From: Rothia endophytica
GTDB lineage: Bacteria; Actinomycetota; Actinomycetes; Actinomycetales; Micrococcaceae
Assembly: GCF_928381505.1 (NCBI RefSeq)
Contig: NZ_CAKMSJ010000002.1
Span: 248,001 to 312,000, forward strand
Direction of reading: 5' to 3'
Length of the DNA stretch: 64,000 bases
The position numbers were made by a program, and so were the translations under genes. How positions within the stretch are numbered: the stretch's first letter is position 1; each line of letters starts with the position of its first letter. Under the pieces are notes generated by a model. That model had not been told where the DNA came from, searched no databases, and saw only the letters and a list, made by a program, of their open reading frames with translations. This document shows, in pieces, positions 35,777 to 45,033 of this stretch.

Positions 35777-36820
35777 GTGACCACCATGAAAGCAGTTGTT
35801 GTTTCTGACCGTCTTGACGGAACCGTCGATATCAAGGACGTCCCCATCCCCGAGGTGGGCCACGGTCAGGTCCTTGCCAAGATTGAATACTCCGGTGTGT
35901 GCCACACCGACCTGCACGTAGCTGCCAGTGACTTCGGCGAAAAGCCTGGCCGAATTCTCGGCCACGAGGGCGTCGGCGTCATTACCGAGGTGGGCCCCGG
36001 TGTGGAGCACCTACAGGTGGGCGACCGGGTGAGCGTCCCCTGGTTCTTCAAGGGCTGCGGTCACTGTGAATACTGTGTGGACGGCCGCGCCACTCTCTGC
36101 CGATCAGTCATCAACGCTGGCTACACTGCTGATGGTGGTATGAGTGAATACACCCTGCTCTACGCTGACTACACCGTCAAGGTGCCCGATGCTCTGGACC
36201 CGGTCGAGGCTACCTCCATTACCTGCGCCGGTGTCACCACGTATAAGGCCATCAAGGAGTCGGGTATCCGCCCCGGTCAATGGTTGGTAGCTTTCGGTGC
36301 TGGCGGTCTGGGTAACCTAGCGGTGCAGTACGCTAAGAATGTCTTTGGGGCCCAGGTGATTGCCGTAGATATCAACGAAGACAAGCTGCTACTGGCTAAG
36401 GACAGCGGCGCTGATGTGGTGATCAACGGAAAGAACGTTGAAAGCGTCGAAGAAGAGATTAAGAACGTGACCGGTGGGGTGGGTGCCCACACTGCTGTCG
36501 TCACCGCAGTATCTAAGGTTGCCTTTAACCAGGCTGTAGAGTCAGTTCGAGCCGGTGGCACCGTGGTGGCTGTTGGGCTACCCACCGAGTCAATGGACCT
36601 CAGCATTCCCCGCCTGGTACTGGATGGCATACGGGTGCAGGGGTCGCTGGTAGGTACTAGCCAGGATCTGGAAGAAGCCTTTGCTTTCGGCGCCCAGGGT
36701 TTGATTAAGCCCGTGGTTCAGCTCCGCCCGGTTGAGGACGTCCAGGCTATCTTTGACGAGATGCACGCAGGGCTTATCAACGGACGCATGGTGCTAGATT
36801 TCACCGGAGAAACCAAGTAA
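35777..36820 (+). CDS. adhP: Zinc-dependent alcohol dehydrogenase (AdhP type)
   Basis: 347 residues. The catalytic zinc ligands are in SGVCHTDLH and LGHEGVG, and the structural zinc cysteines in [16 protein letters not shown]. The NAD-binding fold has [14 protein letters not shown]. It resembles AdhP/AdhA enzymes that interconvert ethanol or propanol and aldehydes. The start GTG 35777 follows AAAGGAG; ATG 35786 is in frame. A strong promoter precedes it and a strong terminator follows, so it is a single-gene transcript. Confidence 0.92.
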   Translation: MTTMKAVVVSDRLDGTVDIKDVPIPEVGHGQVLAKIEYSGVCHTDLHVAASDFGEKPGRILGHEGVGVITEVGPGVEHLQVGDRVSVPWFFKGCGHCEYCVDGRATLCRSVINAGYTADGGMSEYTLLYADYTVKVPDALDPVEATSITCAGVTTYKAIKESGIRPGQWLVAFGAGGLGNLAVQYAKNVFGAQVIAVDINEDKLLLAKDSGADVVINGKNVESVEEEIKNVTGGVGAHTAVVTAVSKVAFNQAVESVRAGGTVVAVGLPTESMDLSIPRLVLDGIRVQGSLVGTSQDLEEAFAFGAQGLIKPVVQLRPVEDVQAIFDEMHAGLINGRMVLDFTGETK

Positions 36821-36832
36821 TCCGGTTGGTAT

Positions 36833-36871
36833 AAAAAGGGGCGGTGGCTGGTGCCACCGCCCCTCTTTTTT
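36833..36871 (+). terminator. Intrinsic terminator after adhP
   Basis: GGGGCGGTGGC and GCCACCGCCCC form an 11-bp stem around a four-base loop, flanked by A and T runs, so it works in both directions. The following 310 bases up to gltB are AT-rich in their first half and contain a TTTTGT-AA-ACAAAA inverted repeat near 36940. I see no gene there. Confidence 0.93.
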
Positions 36872-37181
36872 GCTGAGATATGAGACGTCTAGTTCGAAAT
36901 ATGAGAAATTATGTTGCTTTTATGTTTCCGACTGCCGGGTTTTGTAAACAAAAAGGCAAATAATTATGAAAGAAAAGTGTTGTCTAATGAGGGAAATGGG
37001 GCAGGGGGTGCCCTGATTTTTTCCTGGTTTTACAGGGAGGTAGGCCAGAGTTTTCCCTTGGGGGCTCGTTGGCTCCCAATGAATGACGAGCAAGGGTGGC
37101 GAATACGTTTACATTTCTGTAATAGCGCCGCACCATATTGGATGGCAGACACCCGGCACACGCTAATAGGAAGGGTCACCC

Positions 37182-40100
37182 ATGCACAGAACACCAGCCC
37201 AGGGCTTGTCAGCTGCTGAAGATTTCACTGTGGACCCCCACACCAAGAACCACGCGCCCTCGCCCTTTACCACTTTTGCCAACCTGCCTGAAGCGCAGGG
37301 GCTCTACAAGCCTGACGCTGAGAAGGACGCCTGCGGTCTGGCCATGGTTGCCACCCTACGCGGTGAACCCGGCCATGACATCGTGGATTACGCCCTCACT
37401 GCGCTGCGCCGTCTTGAGCACCGCGGTGCTGTAGGCGCTGACGAAGGCACCGGCGACGGCGCGGGTATTCTCCTGCAAATCCCCGATGCCTTCTTGCGTG
37501 AGGTGGTTGACTTTGAACTGCCCCCTCTGGGCAAGTATGCGGTCGGTACAGCCTACTTGCCGACCGGCGGGGTAGATGTTGATGACAAGCAGAAGGCACT
37601 TGCCGATATTGCTCAGCGTGAGGGCCTGCGCGTCCTGGGCTGGCGCCAAGTTCCTGTTAACCCCGATATCGTGGGTAAGTCAGCCCGCGAGGTTATGCCT
37701 CACTTCGTTCAGATGTTCATTGCCGAGGCATCGGGCGATTCTAACGATGCGGTCAACGCTCCTTTTACGGGACACATCCCCGTCATTGATCTTGATCCTC
37801 AGGCAGAGCGCCGCCAGCTGGATCAAAAGGCTTTCTGCGTGCGTAAACGGGCGCAACACAAGTTGGGAGTTTACTTCCCCTCCTTCTCCTCTCGCACCAT
37901 TGTCTACAAGGGCATGTTGACTACCGCCCAGCTAGAACCCTTCTACCCTGATCTTTCCGACGCTCGCTTTGCCACCAAACTGGCAATCGTTCACTCGCGT
38001 TTCTCGACCAACACCTTCCCCTCTTGGCCGCTAGCCCAGCCCTTCCGCACCATTGCTCACAACGGCGAAATCAATACGGTCAAGGGCAACCGCAACTGGA
38101 TGCGTGCCCGCCAGTCCCAGCTCAAGTCCCCGGTGCTGGGCCGCAACCCTGAAGAGCTCTTTCCGATTTGTTCGGTCGGTGCATCTGACTCTCAATCCTT
38201 TGACGAGGTGGCCGAGCTACTCATGCTCTCAGGCCGTTCAGCAGCCCAGGTGCTGATGATGATGGTGCCCGAGGCCTGGGAAAACCACGAGACCATGGAC
38301 GCCGACCGCCGCGCCTTCTACCGCTACCACTCCTCCCTGATGGAGCCCTGGGACGGCCCCGCAGCGATTGCCTTTACCGACGGTGACGCCGTGGGCTCGG
38401 TGCTCGACCGCAACGGGCTGCGTCCTGGTCGCTACTGGGTCACCGATGATGGCTTGGTCGTGCTGGCCTCCGAGGTGGGCGTGGTTGATATCCCCGAATC
38501 CAAGATTGTTGAAAAGGGCAGGGTCTCGCCGGGCAAGATGTTCTACGTGGACACCGAAGCCGGCCGACTGGTGCCCGATGAAGAAGTTAAGGCAGCCGTT
38601 GCCGCTGAACAGCCCTGGGCTACCTGGGCTGAAGAGAACATCGTAAATCTGGCTGATTTGCCCGACCGTGAGCACGTGCGTGCCGCCCGCAAGTCAATTC
38701 TCAAGCGCCAGCAGACCTTTGGATACACCGAAGAAGAACTGCGCAAGATTCTGGCTCCCATGGCAGCAACCGGTGCTGAGCCTATCTACGCCATGGGTAC
38801 TGATACGCCCATCGCGGTGCTCTCTAAGCGTCACCGTCTGCTCTTTGACTACTTTGTGCAGTCCTTCGCCCAGGTGACCAACCCGCCGCTGGATTCCATT
38901 CGTGAAGAGCTGGTGACCAGTCTCAAAACCTCTATCGGTGCTGACGGCAACCTGCTGCGTAATGGGCGGGTACGGGTCAACCACGTTGAGCTGGACTTCC
39001 CGGTGATTAACAATGATGAGCTGGATAAGATTCTGCATATTGATGATGAGGACGGCGCGCCGGCGGCTGTAAAGGTCTCCGGGCTCTACCCCTCACACGG
39101 TGGGGAAGCTGCCCTGCGTGAGCGTCTGGCTGAGATTTGTGAGCAGGTCTCTGCTGCGGTTGAGCGCGGCGTCCAGTTCCTCATTCTTTCTGACCGTAAC
39201 TCTAACGGAGCCTGGGCTCCCATCCCGTCCCTGCTGCTGACCAGCGCTGTTCACCATCACCTCTTGCGCAGCGCTACCCGCACCAAGGTTGCCCTGATTG
39301 TTGAAGCGGGTGACGTGCGCGAGGTCCACCATGTTGCCACCCTCATTGGCTACGGTGCCTCAGCGGTCAACCCCTACCTGGCTATGGAGTCCGTTGAAGA
39401 GCTGGTAGCTCAGGGTGAAATCACCGGTGTCACTGAAGCTGAGGCTGTCTATAACCTCATCAAGGCACTGGGCAAGGGCCTGCAAAAGATTATGTCCAAG
39501 ATGGGTATCTCAACGGTATCTTCCTACTGCGGCGCCCAGACTTTTGAAGCCCTGGGTCTGTCCCAGAGCCTGGTTGACCAATTCTTTACCGGCACCCACT
39601 CCCAAATGGACGGCGTGGGGCTAGGCGTAATTGAAGCTGAAATCCGCAAGCGTCACCACGATGCCTACCCCGATGACGGTGTGGCGGTACCTTATCGCGC
39701 TCTTGAAACAGGCGGCGAGTATGACTGGCGTCGGGAGGGCCCACCCCACCTCTTCAACCCGCAGACCATCTTCCGGCTGCAGCACTCCACCAAGACCCGC
39801 CGCTATGACATCTTCAAGAGCTACACCAAGCTCGTCGATGATCAGGCTAAGGATCTCATGACCCTGCGCGGCCTCTTCACCTTTGATAGCAACCGCACCC
39901 CGGTACCCCTGGACGAGGTGGAGTCAGTTTCCTCCATCGTCAAGCGTTTCTCAACCGGTGCCATGTCCTACGGCTCTATTTCCAAGGAAGCCCACGAGAC
40001 ACTGGCGATTGCTATGAATCAGCTTGGCGCTAAGTCCAACACTGGTGAGGGTGGCGAGGACGTTGACCGCCTGCTGGACCCCACTCGCCGGTCGGCTATC

Positions 40101-41879
40101 AAACAGGTTGCATCGGGCCGCTTTGGTGTCACCTCTCTCTACCTCACCAATGCTGATGACATCCAGATCAAGATGGCGCAGGGTGCTAAGCCCGGTGAGG
40201 GTGGGCAGCTCATGGCAGCCAAGGTTTACCCCTGGGTTGCTGCGACCCGCCATTCCACCCCCGGCGTCACTCTGATTTCACCTCCGCCGCATCACGATAT
40301 TTACTCCATCGAGGATCTGGCCCAGCTGATATATGACTGCAAGCGCGCTAACCCCAGCGCTCGTGTGCACGTCAAGCTGGTTTCTGAAGTCGGTGTTGGC
40401 ACTGTAGCAGCCGGTGTCACCAAAGCTAAGGCCGATGTCGTACTCATCTCTGGCCACGACGGCGGTACCGGCGCTGCGCCCCTCAACTCCCTCAAGCACG
40501 CTGGTGCGCCGTGGGAACTTGGCCTGGCTGAAGCCCAGCAGACCCTGTTGCTCAACGGCCTACGTAACCGTGTGGTCGTTCAGGCAGATGGCCAGCTCAA
40601 GACCGGCCGAGACGTCATCATCGCTGCCTTGCTGGGGGCTGAAGAATTCGGCTTCGCGACCGCCCCGCTCATCGTTGAGGGCTGCATCATGATGCGTAAA
40701 TGTCACCTGGATACCTGCCCGGTGGGTGTTGCCACCCAGAACCCTGATTTGAGGGCGCGCTTTACCGGCCAGGCCCAGCACGTGGTGAACTTCTTTGAGT
40801 TCATCGCCGAGGAGGTACGCGAGTATCTGGCAGAGCTGGGCTTCCGCACCCTGGATGAGGCTATCGGCCATGCAGAGGTGCTGGATGTCTCACAGGCGGT
40901 GGAGCATTGGAAGGCTTCGGGGCTTGATCTCTCCAAGATTCTTGTCTCAACGGCCAGCCAGTACGGTGCCGATGAAATTCGGAACACCAGCACCCAGGAT
41001 CACGAGCTGGATGCGCACATCGATAACCGCTTTATTGAGGCGGCTACTGAAACCTTCACAAACCGCCAGAAGGTCAGCATAGATGCCCAGGTGGTCAACA
41101 CCGACCGCTCCGTGGGCACCATGCTGGGGCATCACGTCACCAAAACCTTTGGTATTGACCTGCTGGAGCCAGGAACGATCAAGCTGAACCTGACCGGTCA
41201 CGCCGGGCAGTCCCTGGGTGCCTTCCTGCCCGCTGGCATCTCCATCACCCTCACCGGTGACTCCAACGACTACGTCGGCAAGGGGCTCTCAGGCGGTAGC
41301 ATCACGGTGCGTCCGGACGCCGCCGCACCCCTGAGCTCAGCACAGAACGTCATTGCTGGCAACGTCTGCGGCTATGGCGCGACCAGCGGTGAGATGTTCC
41401 TGGGCGGAGCCGTGGGGGAGCGCTTCATGGTTCGTAACTCGGGTGCAACCGCTGTCGCTGAGGGAATTGGCGATCACGGATGCGAATACATGACCGGTGG
41501 TCTTGCCCTGATTATCGGTTCGACCGGCAGAAACTTCGGAGCCGGCATGAGTGGCGGTATCGCCTATGTGTTGGATCTTGAAGAGAAGAAGGTCAATAAG
41601 CAGGCCCGTGAGACCGGTGAGCTGACCTTCCTGCCCCTGGACGATGCCGACCGTTTAGAAGTGCAAAACCTCTTAGAGCGGCACCTAGACCACACCGGAT
41701 CGTCTCGGGCTGAAGAACTACTGGCTAATCTAGATACTACTTTTGACCGCATCACTAAGGTGCTTCCCCGCGACTTCGCCGCTGTGCAGCTGATTCGTGC
41801 CGAGGCAGAAGCCGCCGGTGAAGACACCGCATCAATGCAGGTTTGGAACAAGATTTTGGAGGTGACCGCTCGTGGCTGA
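37182..41879 (+). CDS. gltB: Glutamate synthase large subunit
   Basis: 1565 residues, full length. Cys 51 in KDACGLAMVATLRGE is the N-terminal nucleophile after removal of a propeptide, giving the glutaminase domain. The FMN-binding synthase domain lies around 800-1250. The iron-sulphur motif is CHLDTCPVGVATQNP, and the C-terminal glycine-rich GXGXG helix domain follows. It transfers the glutamine amide to 2-oxoglutarate, with electrons supplied through GltD. AGGAAGGG precedes ATG 37182. The stop overlaps the gltD start. Confidence 0.97.
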   Translation: MHRTPAQGLSAAEDFTVDPHTKNHAPSPFTTFANLPEAQGLYKPDAEKDACGLAMVATLRGEPGHDIVDYALTALRRLEHRGAVGADEGTGDGAGILLQIPDAFLREVVDFELPPLGKYAVGTAYLPTGGVDVDDKQKALADIAQREGLRVLGWRQVPVNPDIVGKSAREVMPHFVQMFIAEASGDSNDAVNAPFTGHIPVIDLDPQAERRQLDQKAFCVRKRAQHKLGVYFPSFSSRTIVYKGMLTTAQLEPFYPDLSDARFATKLAIVHSRFSTNTFPSWPLAQPFRTIAHNGEINTVKGNRNWMRARQSQLKSPVLGRNPEELFPICSVGASDSQSFDEVAELLMLSGRSAAQVLMMMVPEAWENHETMDADRRAFYRYHSSLMEPWDGPAAIAFTDGDAVGSVLDRNGLRPGRYWVTDDGLVVLASEVGVVDIPESKIVEKGRVSPGKMFYVDTEAGRLVPDEEVKAAVAAEQPWATWAEENIVNLADLPDREHVRAARKSILKRQQTFGYTEEELRKILAPMAATGAEPIYAMGTDTPIAVLSKRHRLLFDYFVQSFAQVTNPPLDSIREELVTSLKTSIGADGNLLRNGRVRVNHVELDFPVINNDELDKILHIDDEDGAPAAVKVSGLYPSHGGEAALRERLAEICEQVSAAVERGVQFLILSDRNSNGAWAPIPSLLLTSAVHHHLLRSATRTKVALIVEAGDVREVHHVATLIGYGASAVNPYLAMESVEELVAQGEITGVTEAEAVYNLIKALGKGLQKIMSKMGISTVSSYCGAQTFEALGLSQSLVDQFFTGTHSQMDGVGLGVIEAEIRKRHHDAYPDDGVAVPYRALETGGEYDWRREGPPHLFNPQTIFRLQHSTKTRRYDIFKSYTKLVDDQAKDLMTLRGLFTFDSNRTPVPLDEVESVSSIVKRFSTGAMSYGSISKEAHETLAIAMNQLGAKSNTGEGGEDVDRLLDPTRRSAIKQVASGRFGVTSLYLTNADDIQIKMAQGAKPGEGGQLMAAKVYPWVAATRHSTPGVTLISPPPHHDIYSIEDLAQLIYDCKRANPSARVHVKLVSEVGVGTVAAGVTKAKADVVLISGHDGGTGAAPLNSLKHAGAPWELGLAEAQQTLLLNGLRNRVVVQADGQLKTGRDVIIAALLGAEEFGFATAPLIVEGCIMMRKCHLDTCPVGVATQNPDLRARFTGQAQHVVNFFEFIAEEVREYLAELGFRTLDEAIGHAEVLDVSQAVEHWKASGLDLSKILVSTASQYGADEIRNTSTQDHELDAHIDNRFIEAATETFTNRQKVSIDAQVVNTDRSVGTMLGHHVTKTFGIDLLEPGTIKLNLTGHAGQSLGAFLPAGISITLTGDSNDYVGKGLSGGSITVRPDAAAPLSSAQNVIAGNVCGYGATSGEMFLGGAVGERFMVRNSGATAVAEGIGDHGCEYMTGGLALIIGSTGRNFGAGMSGGIAYVLDLEEKKVNKQARETGELTFLPLDDADRLEVQNLLERHLDHTGSSRAEELLANLDTTFDRITKVLPRDFAAVQLIRAEAEAAGEDTASMQVWNKILEVTARG

Positions 41880-43335
41880 TCCTCGCGGTTTTCTAAAAGT
41901 AACCACCCGTCAAGACCGCCCCAAGCGCCCCGTGCCGGTGCGTATTCTTGACTTCAACGAGGTGCAGGTAGCGCAGAATTCTGCCGTCCTTAAAACGCAG
42001 GCATCGCGTTGCATGGACTGCGGTGTGCCCTTCTGTCACCAGGGTTGCCCACTGGGCAATCTGATTCCTGAGTGGAATGATCTGACCTGGCGGGGCCAAA
42101 GGGCTCAGGCCGTTGAACGCCTGCATGCTACCAACAACTTCCCGGAGTTCACTGGACGCGTCTGCCCCGCACCCTGCGAAACCTCCTGCGTGCTGGGGAT
42201 CAACCAGCCTGCGGTAACCATTAAGCAGATTGAGTACTCTATTGCTGAGCAGGCTTTTGAGAATGGTCTAATTGAGCCGATTATGCCCGACCGCATGCTG
42301 GGTAAAACGGTAGCTGTGGTTGGTTCTGGCCCGGCAGGTTTGGCTGCCGCCCAGCAGCTGACCCAGGCTGGCTTTACCGTCGCGGTCTTTGAACGGGACG
42401 ATAGGGTTGGCGGCTTGTTGCGCTACGGTATCCCTGATTTCAAGCTGGAAAAAGATATTGTGGACCGCCGCATCGCGGTCATGGAGGCAGAAGGCACCCG
42501 CTTTAGAACCGGTATCGAAATCGGTAGTGACATCACTTGGGATGACCTCAAGAAGCGTTATGACGCCGTTATCGTGGCAACCGGTGCCACGCAGCCGCGT
42601 GCGCTGGATATTCCCGGTGCCAACCTAGAGGGCGTACACTTCGCCATGCCTTATCTGACCGAGTCAAACCGCGTGGTGGCTGGTGACCTCGCTGAGCCCA
42701 CCATCAACGCAGCGGGAAAGAACGTTATTGTTTTGGGTGGTGGCGATACCGGTAGCGACTGTATCGGTACCGCAGTGCGTCAGGGCGCGGCGTCTATTAC
42801 CACACTGGCTATTGGGGCCCAGCCCCCGGCTGACCGCGCGGATCACGAACCCTGGCCCATGTTCCCCAAGGTCTTTGAAGTATCGTCCTCCCACGAAGAA
42901 GGCGGTGAGCGCAGCTACCTTGCCTCCACCGTGGAGTTTGTGGGTCAGAACGGTAAATTGACCGGGCTCAAGGTGGCTGAAACCGAAATCAGCGGGGACG
43001 GGCGCCGCGGCCCCAAGGCCGGCACCGAGCGCGTTATTCCCGCTGACCTGGTCTTCCTAGCCCTTGGTTTCACCGGTCAAGAGAACAGCGATATCAGTGA
43101 GCAGGTAGGCGCAGAGCTGGATGCTCGCACCAATGTGGCACGCGCTGAGGACTACATGACTAACGTCCCCGGTATCTTCTCCTGTGGGGACGCCGGGCGC
43201 GGCCAGTCCCTGGTGGTGTGGGCTATCGCTGAGGGGCGTGCCTGCGCTGCCTCGGTAGAACGGCACCTGACCGGCTCAACTGTTCTACCGGAGCCGGTGC
43301 TACCCAGCCACCGGGCCATTGATTTAGCGCTCTAA
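41872..43335 (+). CDS. gltD: Glutamate synthase small subunit
   Basis: 487 residues. The N-terminal 4Fe-4S cysteines are in CMDCGVPFCHQGCPLGN and CPAPCETSCVLG. The FAD site is VVGSGPAGLAAA, the NADPH site VLGGGDTGSDCIG, and the C-terminal FAD segment CGDAGRGQSLVVWAI. It oxidises NADPH and feeds electrons to GltB. The start GTG 41872 overlaps the gltB stop by eight bases, with GGAGG upstream. Confidence 0.96.
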   Translation: MADPRGFLKVTTRQDRPKRPVPVRILDFNEVQVAQNSAVLKTQASRCMDCGVPFCHQGCPLGNLIPEWNDLTWRGQRAQAVERLHATNNFPEFTGRVCPAPCETSCVLGINQPAVTIKQIEYSIAEQAFENGLIEPIMPDRMLGKTVAVVGSGPAGLAAAQQLTQAGFTVAVFERDDRVGGLLRYGIPDFKLEKDIVDRRIAVMEAEGTRFRTGIEIGSDITWDDLKKRYDAVIVATGATQPRALDIPGANLEGVHFAMPYLTESNRVVAGDLAEPTINAAGKNVIVLGGGDTGSDCIGTAVRQGAASITTLAIGAQPPADRADHEPWPMFPKVFEVSSSHEEGGERSYLASTVEFVGQNGKLTGLKVAETEISGDGRRGPKAGTERVIPADLVFLALGFTGQENSDISEQVGAELDARTNVARAEDYMTNVPGIFSCGDAGRGQSLVVWAIAEGRACAASVERHLTGSTVLPEPVLPSHRAIDLAL

Positions 43336-43377
43336 CTTGAAAATAGAGGGATATTCATAGGTACAAAATTTCCGTTA

Positions 43378-43476
43378 ACAGGGAGGGCATGGGCAAGCTG
43401 ACCCTCTCGCCCGGTTCGCTTCGCTCACAAGGCGATTCACGCCAGCCCCGAGCCAGCATGCCCATGCCCTGCCTGT
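43378..43476. repeat. Intergenic inverted-repeat element, copy C
   Basis: Outer arms 43378-43395 (ACAGGGAGGGCATGGGCA) and 43459-43476 match at 17 of 18 positions. The inner 43397-43457 is, in reverse orientation, about 90 percent identical to the core of the copy at 19148-19207. It lies between convergent gltD and a flavodoxin gene. Arm sequence differs completely from the other copies. Confidence 0.8.
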
Positions 43477-43523
43477 CAGCTCTGTGATTTTATGAGTAAC
43501 CCTTGTATGACAGTTTGTGAAAT

Positions 43524-44087
43524 CTAGCCCAGATTTTCTCGTACCAGTTGTATCAGAGGGGCGCAGGCCTCGGGTGAGCTGTAATCTACGGTTTTCTGCG
43601 AGAAGCTGTCCAACATTTGCTGGTTAGCCACCGACTTCTTGGGGATTGCCGCAATGGCAGAACGGATACCAATCATGACCGTCTTGTGCTTTAGAGACAG
43701 GCGAGTATGGTCGAGTGCGCCCCTGAAGTGGAAGATGCCGTTGGCATGATCGACCAGAGCCTCACCCACATTCTTGCGTAGAATTCCGTCGAGTTTTTCC
43801 TGGGGCGCACCGTCCAACCCGCTAAACGAAACGGTGAAAAGAGTTAGGGGCTGAGCCAGTAGCTGATTGACAAGTTTTTTGAGCTCGGAAGATTCGGTGA
43901 GAAGCCCACCGTAGTCGCTCAGCCCAGCAACCACCATATCCGCTTCGGCTAGGAGAGATGGGCTGATATCAGAAGCTGCTACTACCTCTGTCTGCACCCC
44001 AGCTTGGCTTAGCTCTTCTGCTATCCAATGCGCGTACCGTTCAGTACTGCCGTACTGGCTTCCGTAAATGAGCACGACCCGACTCAT
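43524..44087 (-). CDS. Flavodoxin domain protein (HemG-like)
   Basis: 187 residues. The FMN phosphate loop is YGSQYGSTERYAHWIAEEL and the second loop region is GLSDYGGLLTE. The C-terminal half contains FRGALDHTRLSLKHK, similar to the position of the HemG (menaquinone-dependent protoporphyrinogen oxidase) signature. No heme genes are nearby, so the redox partner is unknown. It is paired in tandem with a related gene 30 bases upstream, which suggests duplication and co-transcription. Confidence 0.72.
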   Translation of the reverse strand: MSRVVLIYGSQYGSTERYAHWIAEELSQAGVQTEVVAASDISPSLLAEADMVVAGLSDYGGLLTESSELKKLVNQLLAQPLTLFTVSFSGLDGAPQEKLDGILRKNVGEALVDHANGIFHFRGALDHTRLSLKHKTVMIGIRSAIAAIPKKSVANQQMLDSFSQKTVDYSSPEACAPLIQLVRENLG

Positions 44088-44117
44088 CGTTGTTTCCCTT
44101 CTAGTGGGCTGAGAGCT

Positions 44118-44702
44118 CTACGCTAGCTCTTCGAGGTAGATTTTCACCTGATCTACCAGCGGATCAATCCACTGGCGATTGGTGTGGTCAGCTCCACCGT
44201 TTTCAAACGCTTCAATAAGCTGCTTGTCGTACTCGTTCTGTCTGGGCTTGAGCTTATAGGCAGTCTTCACACCGGTAAGTGCTGTCTTGTGGAGCTTGGA
44301 CATTTCGCTCATCTTCAAGCCACCGCGGAAGTGGAAAGCTGGCCTGTCCCCGGCAACTTCGGCCTTGTAGCTCTTCATGACGCGGTCATCCAGGTAGGAA
44401 CGGGGGTAGACCTCTGTGCCATTGAAAGAAACGGTATAAAAGAGGCGGCGATCAACGGTAAGCATGGCTTCACGACGCTTACGGAGGGTGGGTGCGCCGG
44501 TCAAGAAGCCACCCAGGTAGCTGGCACCCACAATCAAAATGTCTGCGCTTTTAATGAGTTCGTCGGTTGCTTCTGCGACTGGAGATAGCTTGACGGTGGG
44601 CGCTTGGGGGAGTGCTCGCAAGTCTTCGGCAATCCACGTGGCGTAGCGTTCAGTGTGGCCGTAGGTGGAACCGAAGAGAATAATAACCGTGGGGGCGTTC
44701 AT
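44118..44702 (-). CDS. Flavodoxin domain protein, paralogue of the next gene
   Basis: 194 residues from ATG 44702, which has AAAGG upstream; the longer frame to 44897 runs through the promoter region and is rejected. The FMN loop is FGSTYGHTERYATWIAED, followed by GASYLGGFLTG and FRGGLKMSEMSKLHK. It shares its layout with the downstream paralogue but differs in most positions. Likely a small flavoprotein electron carrier or oxidase. The 331-base gap to the divergent pyk gene contains a large palindrome and a pyk promoter. Confidence 0.72.
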   Translation of the reverse strand: MNAPTVIILFGSTYGHTERYATWIAEDLRALPQAPTVKLSPVAEATDELIKSADILIVGASYLGGFLTGAPTLRKRREAMLTVDRRLFYTVSFNGTEVYPRSYLDDRVMKSYKAEVAGDRPAFHFRGGLKMSEMSKLHKTALTGVKTAYKLKPRQNEYDKQLIEAFENGGADHTNRQWIDPLVDQVKIYLEELA

Positions 44703-44776
44703 AGCAACCTTTGCAAGTGGGTGAAAGCGGTGCGCTGTGGTGCATCTTTTAGAATACGCGCCTTGTTTGACGCTCT

Positions 44777-44833
44777 CAAACATAAACGAGTGTGGCAAGC
44801 CAAAAGATTTTGCTTGGTGACCGTTTATGTTTG
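44777..44833. repeat. Large palindrome upstream of the flavodoxin genes
   Basis: CAAACATAAACG (44777-44788) and CGTTTATGTTTG (44822-44833) are perfect 12-base arms. The interior adds a second, inner pairing, CAAGC-AAAA with TTTTGCTTG. It lies between the divergent flavodoxin and pyk genes, about 75 bases from the flavodoxin start, and could hold a pair of operator half-sites or form a leader hairpin. Confidence 0.65.
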
Positions 44834-44918
44834 TTTTTGTGGGGTTTGAAGTGTCATTGTTGGTAAATGTGGGGTAAAACGTCCCCCAAAACCCCATGAA
44901 ACCACGTACAATGGACTG

Positions 44919-44948
44919 TGGACATGTTGGTTTTATGCTGACTATATG
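44919..44948 (+). promoter_or_regulatory. Probable pyk promoter
   Basis: TGGACA (44919-44924), an 18-base spacer and TATATG (44943-44948) resemble a sigma-70 promoter, 85 bases ahead of the pyk start. Confidence 0.45.
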
Positions 44949-44958
44949 GGAGCCTGTT

Positions 44959-45005
44959 GGCTACCTCGATGAGTATCTCAACGATGGTTGCCTGCGCAGG
45001 TAGCC
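44959..45005 (+). promoter_or_regulatory. Alternative hairpins in the pyk leader
   Basis: GGCTACCT (44959-44966) can pair with AGGTAGCC (44998-45005). The latter can instead join the near-palindrome GGTTGCCTGCGCAGGTAGCC (44986-45005). Mutually exclusive stems this close to the ribosome site could regulate pyk, though no known riboswitch is recognisable. Confidence 0.35.
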
Positions 45006-45033
45006 CAGCCCCTACAAAACATAAGGTTGATTG

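Noticed and set aside
44703..44897. N-terminal extension of the second flavodoxin
   Set aside because: It crosses the promoter palindrome, and the family N-terminus begins at ATG 44702 with a ribosome site.
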